Virus record (IMG/VR): IMGVR_UViG_3300025828_000036
Coordinates: 1 to 48,854 of that record
Reading direction: 5' to 3' (one strand)
Length of the DNA: 48,854 nt
Source of the DNA: a virus
Part shown: one piece after another, positions 19,906 through 27,787 of the stretch
Numbering within the stretch: the first letter of the stretch is position 1
Layout: each line of letters begins with the position of its first letter
Notes under the pieces: model-generated
What the model saw: only the letters and a program-made list of their open reading frames with translations
Told to the model about the DNA's origin: nothing
Database searches by the model: none
Made by a program: the position numbers and the translations under genes

Positions 19906-20129
19906 CGCTGGCCGTAGCTGTAGCTGCCACTGCCGCTAGCGTAGTTGCCAGCTGGCTTCTTCTCAGCAGCAACCTCAGCCTTCTGAACGCCGTGGCGAAC
20001 AAACAGTGCTAATGCGCTGGTAACGATTAGCTGGAGCATCTCGGCTAGTGCCAGATCTCCAGTGAAAAAACCTCCAACAGCGCCCAGTATGGCGGTGAGT
20101 GAGGCCCAGAATGTTTTTGTTTTAACCAT
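19902..20129 (-). CDS. putative holin
   Basis: A 75-residue protein from the ATG at 20129. Two hydrophobic segments, residues about 7-24 (FWASLTAILGAVGGFFTG) and 27-45 (LALAEMLQLIVTSALALFV), are followed by a charged, glycine-rich tail. Size and topology fit a class II holin. It precedes the spanin candidates. The upstream frame to 20207 belongs to the small Lys-rich gene. Confidence 0.65.
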   Translation of the reverse strand: MVKTKTFWASLTAILGAVGGFFTGDLALAEMLQLIVTSALALFVRHGVQKAEVAAEKKPAGNYASGSGSYSYGQR

Positions 20130-20130
20130 A

Positions 20131-20232
20131 TCAGTATTTTTTGCCGGACTTCTTCCCGCCGGACTTCTTCCCACCCTTCTTCGCAGACATCTTCTTAGCG
20201 CAGCCACAGCCGCATTTTTTACCGTTGTGCAT
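20131..20232 (-). CDS. 33-residue Cys/Lys/Gly-rich peptide
   Basis: A short frame with ATG at 20232 and TGA at 20131. It begins MHNGKKCGCGCAKKMSA and continues with GGKK-SG repeats. Extremely basic with three cysteines (CGCGC). It fits exactly between two real genes in the same direction, which supports translation. It may bind DNA or metal inside the virion; this is inference. Confidence 0.5.
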   Translation of the reverse strand: MHNGKKCGCGCAKKMSAKKGGKKSGGKKSGKKY

Positions 20233-20233
20233 A

Positions 20234-20527
20234 TCAGTATTTACCCTTACGTGATTTAGGACTGGAGGTAGCTCTGCCACCCTTAGTCCACAGCTCTGTG
20301 CAGGCTAAGTGCCTAGCTGTCCCCGGTTTAGCTGAGTCACATTTGTGCCTAGCTTTGAAGCTCTTCCTAGCTGCATCAGAGTAGTTGTTGCCGTAGCCTG
20401 TAGCCCCGGCGTGAACTAGCTTCTTCCCGCCATCTACGCAGTAGAGCTTCATAATTTTCTTACCGGGCCTAGTGGACGGCCTGACCTCCCCACACTTCAT
20501 TGACGCTTTAGGCGATTTCTTAGCCAT
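20234..20527 (-). CDS. small basic structural-type protein
   Basis: A 97-residue basic protein. The region 'KKLVHAGATGYGNNYSDAARKSFKARHKCDSAKPGTARHLAC' (given here by its key residues: RKSF-x-ARH-x-C and ARHLACTELW) is a pattern frequent in small proteins of marine phages and nucleocytoplasmic viruses. Cysteines at both ends of the domain could bind zinc. Function unknown; late-operon position suggests a virion role. Confidence 0.65.
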   Translation of the reverse strand: MAKKSPKASMKCGEVRPSTRPGKKIMKLYCVDGGKKLVHAGATGYGNNYSDAARKSFKARHKCDSAKPGTARHLACTELWTKGGRATSSPKSRKGKY

Positions 20528-20528
20528 A

Positions 20529-20684
20529 TCAGTATCGTCTCAGGATTTCTCGGATCTTCAAACAGATGTAGGTGAGAGATGCGATGCTGATCAGTAGCTG
20601 TAACACGACATCAATGTTAGCTGCCCAGTTGAACAGTCCAGCTACAGCTGCAAAGCCAACCTTAAAGTCATCCATTGTAATCAT
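20529..20684 (-). CDS. small membrane protein, possible second holin/antiholin
   Basis: A 51-residue protein starting at ATG 20684 with a very strong GGGAGGT ribosome site. It has an N-terminal amphipathic segment and one transmembrane span, about residues 24-42 (VVLQLLISIASLTYICLKI), then a basic tail. Two small membrane proteins in one late cassette often form a holin/antiholin pair. The frame upstream to 20810 lacks support. Confidence 0.6.
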   Translation of the reverse strand: MITMDDFKVGFAAVAGLFNWAANIDVVLQLLISIASLTYICLKIREILRRY

Positions 20685-20707
20685 CCCTACCTCCCTACTG
20701 TTTGAGG

Positions 20708-21040
20708 TTAGGCCCATACTCTCCGGGGTGTGGCTGGGGTTGGTGCGACCAAAAAACCGTATAGCGGCACAGCGTTCTCCCCCTCTAGACAACGTAGATT
20801 TACGTGCCATCCATCCTCTGCCACTGGTGCTTCGATCTCGTTGCCCTCAGCATCCCAGCTACCGCCGGTGTAAATGACTCCGAGGGTGTCGATGTTTCTG
20901 AATCGAGGACGGTATTCCCACTCGGTCTCAACAGGGTTCTCTGGGTCCGAGTTGTCCCAAGCAGTTGCGACTTTGTCGTAGAGGTTCGCTTTGGCTTCTT
21001 CTTCGCTGGCGAACTTCAACATTAGATCGGTGTAATGCAT
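20708..21040 (-). CDS. hypothetical tail-associated protein
   Basis: A 110-residue protein that is rich in aromatic and acidic residues (YTDLMLKFASEEEAKANLYD...). The alternation of short strands and 'GVIYTGGSWDAEGNE' loops is typical of small fibre-associated or chaperone-like phage proteins. It directly follows the 622-residue fibre gene, so it may help its folding or attachment. No catalytic motif is seen. Confidence 0.65.
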   Translation of the reverse strand: MHYTDLMLKFASEEEAKANLYDKVATAWDNSDPENPVETEWEYRPRFRNIDTLGVIYTGGSWDAEGNEIEAPVAEDGWHVNLRCLEGENAVPLYGFLVAPTPATPRRVWA

Positions 21041-21063
21041 ATCAGTTGATTGAGTGTCTGTTG

Positions 21064-22932
21064 TTAGGAGGTCAGAGCTTGGAGGTTGGTGTCAGACAAA
21101 GCCTCGTTGTATAGGGCGACCCGCTTGATGTGGCCGTTTAGCTCATAACCAGAAGACGATTGACCTCCGACATAAAAACTCGCGCCATCAAAATCGGGCA
21201 ACGGGCAACTTGTGTCTGCGTTCCCCAGCGTGCCGTTGAGGGCCCCTCGGTAGTCATTAGTATCCCACCGCAGTGCCATCGAGTAATCAGTGTTTGCGGT
21301 GATGTCTGTCTGAATCGACGTGTCGATGACAGTAGCCCCATCCGTGTCACCAAACGTCTTGACGTCGCCTCCACCAGAGATGTATGGCCTAATCAAGCCG
21401 CGCGTGTTTTCGATGGAAGCGATTCGACGGGTTGAACCAAGTACTGAGTTGACTTTAAAGTCAGCTTGCATACTCACTGGTCCACCCGTATATCCGATGT
21501 CAGCGGCATCAACAGATAACGACTCAGCGGCTTTCGTGGTCGCCGCACCCTCCGCTTTCAAATAGCTGTAGCTGTGACTGCTTTGAGTCAGGTTCGCGCC
21601 CCAGAGGATGACTGACCCGTACCCATTACCGGTGTAGATAACGGTGGAGGAATCAGTGGCTGTGTGAAAATAAACTGCCCCGTTGTTTGTGTTCGAGGTG
21701 GTGAACGTCATTTGCAGACGATACCAACCATTGCCCACACTGCTGGAACTGAACGTGCCGCTGCCATCAGTCACATTGTGTGTTCCATCACTCAAATTAA
21801 AGACAGCTCCGGTATTAGCGGCTCCAATATTCGTGTATAGGCGGCAGAAACCAAGCCCAGCAGCTTTGGCATAAACCGTGGCCGTGTAAGTTGTTGAGCT
21901 GCTAATACCCGTCACGTTGTCAGTGCGAACATGATGCCCAACACCAGTCGCAGTCGTCTCAACAACTAGGTCAGCGGTCAGTGTGCCATCTGGAGCAACC
22001 GCAGCATTTGACTCGACGGTCGTGTTGGCTTTCGTCCAATACGCATTCGATAAGTCTTCCGTGTATTGTGCAAGCTGCTGGAACTGCCCCTCAATGAGAA
22101 TGCCCATAGATTGCCCATCAGACGATGGGTCGTATTCAAATCTGGGTTGCCCAGCCGTTGCCACCGATTTAAGTGACGGGGCATAGGAGCGGCTTATCTG
22201 GGTTGTGGTTGGGCTGTCGTAGACCGTGGCTCCAGTCGTGTTGAGCTGTGGTCCCCATAGAACAATCGAGCTGGAACCATCGCCAGCGTATGAGTCAACC
22301 CCGTAGGATGTTGAGAAAACTGGACTAGAGGTCGTCATTCCAAAAAAAAGACCGTTCAGCGCAACTGCCGTAAATGTTGCAGTGATTTTGTAATAACTGC
22401 CAACCAGCACTTGCGTTCCACTAACTCCACTAAAACTGGTTGCCCCGCCGTTTGCTGTTGTGACTGCCCCTCCAGCTAGGTCAAAAACTAGGTTCGACCA
22501 ATTTTGGAATGCACTATACAACCTCACATATAGGTAGCGAGTTCCACTGCCACGTTTGGCATAAACAGTCAGTGTGTATGTGTCTGCTCCAAGCGATAGT
22601 GCTTGGTCGTAGAGCCTATAATCGGTCGCTGAGTTTTCACTCAACGTAATTGCCGTAGAACTCCCGTCAGGTGCAGTTGCACCGACAGTGTTTGATTGAT
22701 TGCTGCCAAAATTCCAGTAACTGGCATTGTCAAAGTTCTGACTGCTTTTCAGCAAATTCTCACTGCTCAGGTGCTTCTCATTTGACCAGTAATGCACCGC
22801 CGATGGCGCAGCATAGGTGGGTGGAGTGTCGGCACGACTGAACGTCATCCGTGGGTCCAGCCTACCCGCATTCGCTGCGTCTAGGGTAAAGACCGGACGT
22901 TGACTTGGGTAGGTAGAACTGAACGATGCCAT
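21064..22932 (-). CDS. tail fibre / receptor-binding protein with carbohydrate-binding modules
   Basis: A 622-residue protein. Two repeated jelly-roll-like modules, at about 57-245 and 283-465, share the pattern 'NLL..S..F.NA.YW', 'APDG.S.A', 'YT..VYAK', 'LWGAQL'. The C-terminal 150 residues (ISMQADFKVNSVLG..., then YNEALSDTNLQALTS) resemble a LamG/concanavalin-type domain. Such chains of sugar-binding modules are typical of marine phage fibres that bind surface polysaccharide. The order N-terminal anchor, module, module, LamG is visible directly; receptor identity is unknown. Confidence 0.8.
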   Translation of the reverse strand: MASFSSTYPSQRPVFTLDAANAGRLDPRMTFSRADTPPTYAAPSAVHYWSNEKHLSSENLLKSSQNFDNASYWNFGSNQSNTVGATAPDGSSTAITLSENSATDYRLYDQALSLGADTYTLTVYAKRGSGTRYLYVRLYSAFQNWSNLVFDLAGGAVTTANGGATSFSGVSGTQVLVGSYYKITATFTAVALNGLFFGMTTSSPVFSTSYGVDSYAGDGSSSIVLWGPQLNTTGATVYDSPTTTQISRSYAPSLKSVATAGQPRFEYDPSSDGQSMGILIEGQFQQLAQYTEDLSNAYWTKANTTVESNAAVAPDGTLTADLVVETTATGVGHHVRTDNVTGISSSTTYTATVYAKAAGLGFCRLYTNIGAANTGAVFNLSDGTHNVTDGSGTFSSSSVGNGWYRLQMTFTTSNTNNGAVYFHTATDSSTVIYTGNGYGSVILWGANLTQSSHSYSYLKAEGAATTKAAESLSVDAADIGYTGGPVSMQADFKVNSVLGSTRRIASIENTRGLIRPYISGGGDVKTFGDTDGATVIDTSIQTDITANTDYSMALRWDTNDYRGALNGTLGNADTSCPLPDFDGASFYVGGQSSSGYELNGHIKRVALYNEALSDTNLQALTS

Positions 22933-22935
22933 ACG

Positions 22936-23214
22936 TTATGCCTCGGTTGGAGTTTCAGTAGCGCCTGATTCTGGCTCAGTTGCTGGCAGCGAAGCTTGGT
23001 AGGCTGCAATCACTTCGTCTGTCCAAGTCGCATTTGCGATGGCAACCACTCGGTCAGCTTGACCAGTGAGGTCGTCGCCGGGGTTTAAAACGTGGCGGTG
23101 AAAGCTGGCAGCGATTTCCTGACCGTCTTTGAGAATTTGGTGACGGTCTCTGATTTGAAGCACCCCATTGGCGAGGCACTCGATTTTATCAACGATTGTG
23201 AGTTCAGTTAGCAT
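22936..23214 (-). CDS. small conserved tail-fibre-associated protein
   Basis: A 92-residue protein of a type often found next to phage fibre genes: LTIVDKIECLANGVLQIRDR, 'SFHRHVLNPGDD', 'VVAIANATWTDEVIAAYQ'. It may be a fibre assembly factor or a minor structural protein. It sits between two fibre genes. Confidence 0.7.
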   Translation of the reverse strand: MLTELTIVDKIECLANGVLQIRDRHQILKDGQEIAASFHRHVLNPGDDLTGQADRVVAIANATWTDEVIAAYQASLPATEPESGATETPTEA

Positions 23215-23261
23215 GATGATTTGTTTTGGTCCATCCCGTCAGTCCAGACGGGGTAAATTGG
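23215..23261 (-). terminator. hairpin between fibre genes
   Basis: CCCGTC-agtcca-GACGGG forms a 6-bp stem, extended by flanking C/G, between the two fibre genes. No U-tract follows; partial termination or RNA processing is possible. Confidence 0.35.
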
Positions 23262-24650
23262 TTAGGCGGTTTGGTAGGTTACCGAAATCATGATTTGATT
23301 ATTTGAACCACCGCTGGTGTTTAGGTCGCTCACGCTGCCTCCAATTAGGTGGCCGTCTGTGGTGCTATATCGTTTGGTAAGCAGTATTTTGTTATTATTT
23401 CCCATAACGTAGCCTCCAGCCGGAGCGGCAGACCAACCGTATGCGTAGCCAACACTGACGCTGATAGACGAGTTTGCTGCTGAGGTAAACGGAAGACCGT
23501 GAATCTGAACAGTCCCTGACCCTCCAGTTGTATCGAGGGTTCCGTCACTTCGGATGTAGCAATTGGCTGTCACCACATTTCCAATTTTGGTGTATTTAGC
23601 GGAATTCACATGAGTGGTTGCGGTTGCAAAACTGCCGCTGTCGGGCGCAAACACAGGCGTCCAAGTTCCAGTCTCGTAGTCGTCAAGTAATCCCCCAGTG
23701 GTTGGGGTGACCGTTCCAGTTCCACTAGCAACAGCCCCGAAATCTATGCCTTTACCACTCGTTCCAATAACGAGGTTGCCTTGCAGCACCTCCAAGTCAC
23801 CGGGGTCGTTGATAGATACTCGATTTCCCCCACCGGCTCCTAATATCAGTTCGTCGTTTGCGTGGTTGTAAGCTACTCGCCCCCTATACGCATTTGCGCC
23901 AGTGCCATCAGCAAAAAATATGTATCCAGTGCTGGCAGTGCCAGTGACAATGGTTGCGCCCTTGTTTCCGCTTTCGCTACCAATAACCAGATTATTGGCG
24001 TTGCTATTGTAGCTACCCGGCGTAGATGTCCCGATGCCGACCCGGCCCTGATTATCTATTACTGCCCTCACACTGGGTGAGGTTGACCCACTTGGCGTGG
24101 TTGAAAACTCTAGCCTAGTTGGTGCGGTTGACGCACTCCACGTTGAATCAGCTTTGGCCTCGATTTTTGCCCCAGTCAGTGGCGTGGCACTATTGTCCAT
24201 CCCAGCGATAGACAGTGTGCCAATGCGGTCGTCAGTGTTTATCGAGCCATCCTCGGCTTGCAGTGTTATTTCTGCGGGACTGTCGGAAGTGCCATCTGAT
24301 TTGACTGTAAAGCTTTCGATGTGGTCCGTCACCTCAAGCCTATCAACTGATATGCCCTCAGACGATTGGTAGGCCATATCGCCCAGCATACCGTTCAGCG
24401 GAACCTCGTTGGGTGCAGTGCCAACGTCTGGGACTTCGAGATTAAGCTTAGAGGTGTCGAGACTAGCTACGTCAGAGAGATTGTTTGCTTCGTCTAGGTA
24501 TGTCCCAGCTACCTGCGAGCTGATGTCGTTGACCAAATCGCCCTTAACGATTTTACGTGTGCCGTTCGACGAGCCGTCGATAGCTACGTAGTCGTCGCTA
24601 GCTAAAGTTGTAGCTGTCTGCGTTAGGTCTTTAATCCGTTTATTTGCCAT
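23262..24650 (-). CDS. tail fibre / tail appendage protein
   Basis: A 462-residue protein. Its N-terminus 'KRIKDLTQTATTLASDDYVAIDG' is the common virion-attachment motif of phage appendage proteins. It is followed by beta-repeat regions with 'GRVGIGTSTPGSY' (about 210), as in intramolecular-chaperone-bearing fibres, and a Gly/Ser/Thr-rich C-terminal domain containing 'LLDDYETGTWTPVF'. It is one of two leftward fibres, separate from the collagen-like fibre on the other strand. Confidence 0.8.
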   Translation of the reverse strand: MANKRIKDLTQTATTLASDDYVAIDGSSNGTRKIVKGDLVNDISSQVAGTYLDEANNLSDVASLDTSKLNLEVPDVGTAPNEVPLNGMLGDMAYQSSEGISVDRLEVTDHIESFTVKSDGTSDSPAEITLQAEDGSINTDDRIGTLSIAGMDNSATPLTGAKIEAKADSTWSASTAPTRLEFSTTPSGSTSPSVRAVIDNQGRVGIGTSTPGSYNSNANNLVIGSESGNKGATIVTGTASTGYIFFADGTGANAYRGRVAYNHANDELILGAGGGNRVSINDPGDLEVLQGNLVIGTSGKGIDFGAVASGTGTVTPTTGGLLDDYETGTWTPVFAPDSGSFATATTHVNSAKYTKIGNVVTANCYIRSDGTLDTTGGSGTVQIHGLPFTSAANSSISVSVGYAYGWSAAPAGGYVMGNNNKILLTKRYSTTDGHLIGGSVSDLNTSGGSNNQIMISVTYQTA

Positions 24651-24663
24651 AGTGGTAGTAGAG

Positions 24664-24855
24664 TTATGCGGTTGCGAAGGCTGTCAGCGAGAAGCCGTCA
24701 CTGGTGATCAGGTAGTCGCCCAGATCATCTATCAGTAGTGACTCGTCAATTGTGGCTCCGTCAGTGTCCGTGAGTATGCAGAGACTGTTGAGGCCTCCCA
24801 TATCGAGAGAGGTGTGCAGCTCTTCACTCAGGTCTAGCCCGAACCGCAGGTTCAT
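24664..24855 (-). CDS. small hypothetical protein
   Basis: A 63-residue acidic protein filling the space between the fibre and the next structural gene in the same direction. 'NSLCILTDTDGATIDESLLIDDLGDYLITSDG' suggests a short beta-rich domain. No family is recognised; gene spacing is the main support. Confidence 0.55.
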   Translation of the reverse strand: MNLRFGLDLSEELHTSLDMGGLNSLCILTDTDGATIDESLLIDDLGDYLITSDGFSLTAFATA

Positions 24856-24856
24856 T

Positions 24857-25267
24857 TTAGTTGAACTCGGTTACAGCGACAGAGGTGGTTTGACCGCTGG
24901 CACAAACGGCGTGAACCGTTCCAGTGTAGCCCTGTAATGTGACCACACCACCATCTCCAGCATCAGCAGAAGCAGCAGCCTTCAGAATAAACGAGAACCG
25001 TTTGGTTCCGCTAATCACTGGGTCATCTCCGAAGCGGATGTAGACCTTCGATCCAGCGATATTCTGAATGCTAAGAAATTTGCGAGCAGCGTTCGCTGCC
25101 AGAACCGTGCTAGCTGCGTCTGTAACGTCAGCTACGGTATCGTTGTTGAGGGAGGCAGCTTCGCCTCCTAAGTTTTTGAGTGCGCCTAGAATTTTATTCT
25201 GCACCCTCAACGGAGAGTCAGTCACCGACTGGGTTACTCCGTCCGAATAGATCTGTGGTTGATTCAT
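24857..25267 (-). CDS. hypothetical virion protein
   Basis: A 136-residue protein with 'ASTVLAANAARKFLSIQNIAGSKVYIRFGDDPV' (key part: AANAARKFLSIQN), a pattern common in minor head or tail proteins of many phages and usually a single beta domain. Its place just after the capsid gene suggests a head-decoration or joining role. Confidence 0.65.
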   Translation of the reverse strand: MNQPQIYSDGVTQSVTDSPLRVQNKILGALKNLGGEAASLNNDTVADVTDAASTVLAANAARKFLSIQNIAGSKVYIRFGDDPVISGTKRFSFILKAAASADAGDGGVVTLQGYTGTVHAVCASGQTTSVAVTEFN

Positions 25268-25300
25268 AAACTGTTTTCTGCTGCGTCGAGTTTATTAAGG

Positions 25301-25334
25301 CCAGTGACCCGCCCGCACGTAGGCGGGTCACTGG
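25301..25334. terminator. 13-bp perfect hairpin after the capsid gene
   Basis: CCAGTGACCCGCC (25301-25313) pairs perfectly with GGCGGGTCACTGG (25322-25334) around an 8-nt loop. It lies after the capsid stop in the leftward operon. On the minus strand it is followed by CCTTAATAAA, not a U-tract, so it may reduce read-through or protect the capsid mRNA 3' end. Confidence 0.6.
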
Positions 25335-25352
25335 TTGAATATTGTTTAGCTA

Positions 25353-26624
25353 CTAGCTAGAGCAGGTGGTTACGTCAGTTCCGCTCAGTGCGGAGCCAAC
25401 GCCACAGGCACGCTTGAAGATCAGAGTCATACCGTAGGTAGGGAACTCTGGTCGTGGGGCGTGTTTGAACTCTGCGAAGTGGCGACCCAATTTGTCCAGC
25501 GGGTCCAGACAGGATGCTGCTGGGTTTTGGATCTTGTTACCACCGGTCACCCACTGCCACTCACCCATATAGCTGGTAGGATTCCAGCTAACGCCACCAG
25601 CTGCGTTCACTGGAGGAACGATCTCAGAGGTGAAGACGTTAGGGTTCAGAACAATAGCTGCTTCGTATGGAGCCGCTGCGTATGCTGGGTTCAGCACAGC
25701 CTTCTTACCGCCAGCTGCACCAACAGTAGTCATCAGGTAGGTAGCAACACGGGTGTATTGGCCACTGCCTGAGTCGTAGGTGTAGCGAGGAGGACGCAGA
25801 TTAGGAACGTGCCGGAAGTTCTTAATAGAACGGGTAGCTCCTAGTCGGCTCATCAGCTCAGCTGTGGCTCCCTCACCGCTCTGGGCGTGACGGAAGTCAT
25901 TGCGTAGCTCGCTGTTGTTGAGCGCAATCTGTTGGCTGGCTTCCAGTCCGATGAGAAGAGGGAACACAGGTCCGTCTTCACCGAAGGTGATGTAGCCATT
26001 GCTGTCTGGGTTGGTAGCACCACGGTCGATCAGCTCAACCGCGATCTGGTCGAGGTATTGCTGAGTCAGCGTGGAGGTTGCGTCACCGAGCGTGGTGAGA
26101 GCGGTGATGTCGTTCTCAGTGTCGATGATGCTGTTGGTGTTACCGACGGCAACCTTAGATGCAAACTTGGTGTAGAGAGTCTCGTAGCGTTTTTCCCAGC
26201 TCCGCTGAGCACGCTTGGTCATCTCTTCAATGTAAGCACGCAGGAATACGTCCACATTGTGGTCGTATATCAAATCGTCTTTACAGATGATTGGTCCCTG
26301 AAGTGCGAATGTCTCAGGTGAGTAGCTGCGGGTCGAGTAACCAACTTCAACATCGTTGAAAGTGCTCGCACAGCTACCACCAGCTCCACCGCCAACGCCA
26401 CCGCCAACTCCAGAGGCAGTAACAGTTGTCCAAGTTTCTTCGTCGCTAGTGGGTTCGCTATTCTCGATAGTGAAGGTGGTCTTTGTGACACCAGCACCAG
26501 TTTCAAAAGTTCCGCGTGGGATAGCGTTAAGCCACACAGAACGGTAAGAAGCATTGCGATACACCTCGTCTGAGAGGTTCTCTGTGGCAATCGCAAATGC
26601 GTCAAACACGGTTGAACAAGCCAT
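25353..26624 (-). CDS. major capsid protein
   Basis: A 423-residue protein. The ATG at 26624 has AAGGAG 7 nt upstream; the frame beyond has no support. Length, position after the scaffold block and the overall pattern (long helix 'VFLRAYIEEMTKRAQRSWEKRYETLY', then 'ALTTLGDATSTLTQQYLDQIAVELIDRGA', and a C-terminal axial-domain-like beta region) fit an HK97-fold capsid protein of the podovirus type. A glycine-rich loop (GVGGGVGGGAGGSC, about 75-88) is unusual. Six cysteines, two in the last 15 residues, may form disulphides. It assembles on the scaffold encoded two genes upstream. Confidence 0.8.
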   Translation of the reverse strand: MACSTVFDAFAIATENLSDEVYRNASYRSVWLNAIPRGTFETGAGVTKTTFTIENSEPTSDEETWTTVTASGVGGGVGGGAGGSCASTFNDVEVGYSTRSYSPETFALQGPIICKDDLIYDHNVDVFLRAYIEEMTKRAQRSWEKRYETLYTKFASKVAVGNTNSIIDTENDITALTTLGDATSTLTQQYLDQIAVELIDRGATNPDSNGYITFGEDGPVFPLLIGLEASQQIALNNSELRNDFRHAQSGEGATAELMSRLGATRSIKNFRHVPNLRPPRYTYDSGSGQYTRVATYLMTTVGAAGGKKAVLNPAYAAAPYEAAIVLNPNVFTSEIVPPVNAAGGVSWNPTSYMGEWQWVTGGNKIQNPAASCLDPLDKLGRHFAEFKHAPRPEFPTYGMTLIFKRACGVGSALSGTDVTTCSS

Positions 26625-26841
26625 AATTTTCTCCTTAGAAAAAGTTAGGGATACGATGTTCCACTCGCTCATCCACGCAGATGAGTGCGGATACACCACT
26701 TGCTCGGTAGGCCAATCCCGAATTGGGCCAGTGCGATTGCCAATCGCTGTAGGGCTAATGAGGTGAGCTTTAGTTATGCACGCAGCTCATCGTGCAATAC
26801 CGTTGTCGCGCTAGCTGTGACTAACGTCAAACGGATCTGAA
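26625..26841 (-). promoter_or_regulatory. capsid mRNA leader with hairpins
   Basis: Over 200 bp without a gene upstream of capsid. Hairpins: CCAAT/ATTGG (26712-26726), GCGATT-gcc-AATCGC (26733-26747) and CACTC/GAGTG around 26660-26690. On the minus strand TTTGACGTTAGTC (about 26818-26830) carries a TTGAC-type -35, with no clear -10. A separate capsid promoter or an RNA-stabilising leader is likely, given the high dose of capsid needed. Confidence 0.45.
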
Positions 26842-27675
26842 TTATTTTTTGCACATCAGATCCAGCTCCTGACCGGGGCTGGCTGATAGAACCCAGTCCA
26901 GAGCTTCTGATGCTGTAAGGTTTTTTGAGTGATCTGAATCCGGCATTATCACGGTGAAAAGATTCAGAATACTGAAGAATGATTGGGTCGTAGCGTCATC
27001 CAAAGCTTGAGGCCATAGCTCAAAGAACGCGCACCTGACCCTACCCCAGAACGAGAGGGCTATGCTTGAGGCAATGTTAATGTCGTTGCCCTGTGTGTCT
27101 GATTTAAAAATAAAATCACCGCTAGGGAAATAGGACTCCCACTTGTTTCTTTCGGTGTTGGCGCTGATTTGCTTGACTGGAAACACCTCGGCTTGATCGC
27201 TAGCAAACGACTGGTTAGTGGTGCAGTTGCCATAGTTTGAGCGATCTACATATAGGCTCAAATCCTTAGCGTCTCGACCCAATGCACAGTTGGTCATCCT
27301 TACATCTCGAATGTTGGCTAGGTTGTATCTGAGCATTTTAAAGCTGTGGGGATGCGGTTCATAGCAGAATGCAGTGTTAACTGAGGGGTTGGCAGCTAGC
27401 ATTTGTCTCGTAAATAACCCAAAGCTCGCACCCACATCAATGATGGCCACCGGAACATCGGACTCAGACACGGAGTGTGTTGCAAAGTGAGTCTTTACCA
27501 AGTCCCAGCACCCGTGATGAAGTGTCTGGGAGCCCATAGTGCAGTCGCACGGTAGGTGGAGGTATGCTTGGTTACCGTCATTGTCAGTGATATTCAGCTC
27601 GCTGTTCTGGTCTGGGTATAACCCCAAACTGAACACTGCGCTCTGTGACCTTATTGTATGTATAGCCTCGTTCAT
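26842..27675 (-). CDS. FkbM-family methyltransferase
   Basis: A 277-residue protein. SAM-binding motif I is VAIIDVGASFGLF (76-88), followed by 'AFCYEPHPHSFKMLRYNL' (102-119) and 'FIFKSDTQGNDINIA' (188-202), the FkbM version of the acidic post-motif. FkbM enzymes O-methylate sugars or other hydroxyl groups. The gene lies between scaffold and capsid in the morphogenesis operon, so it may methylate glycans on virion proteins together with the two glycosyltransferases upstream. Host surface methylation is the alternative. Confidence 0.8.
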   Translation of the reverse strand: MNEAIHTIRSQSAVFSLGLYPDQNSELNITDNDGNQAYLHLPCDCTMGSQTLHHGCWDLVKTHFATHSVSESDVPVAIIDVGASFGLFTRQMLAANPSVNTAFCYEPHPHSFKMLRYNLANIRDVRMTNCALGRDAKDLSLYVDRSNYGNCTTNQSFASDQAEVFPVKQISANTERNKWESYFPSGDFIFKSDTQGNDINIASSIALSFWGRVRCAFFELWPQALDDATTQSFFSILNLFTVIMPDSDHSKNLTASEALDWVLSASPGQELDLMCKK

Positions 27676-27690
27676 AATAGCGGAACGGCA

Positions 27691-27717
27691 GCTGATCTAC
27701 CCGTGAGCGTGATCAGC
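27691..27717. terminator. hairpin between scaffold and FkbM genes
   Basis: GCTGATC (27691-27697) pairs with GATCAGC (27711-27717), extended by GC-rich flanks. It follows the scaffold stop and precedes the FkbM start. No U-tract, so a processing or attenuating stem is as likely as a terminator. Confidence 0.35.
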
Positions 27718-27787
27718 CGGGGGTGCAACTAACGACAGTAGTCGAGACAACAGGAAGTCACTGCCGCCCACGGCCCCGCAGCCGTAA

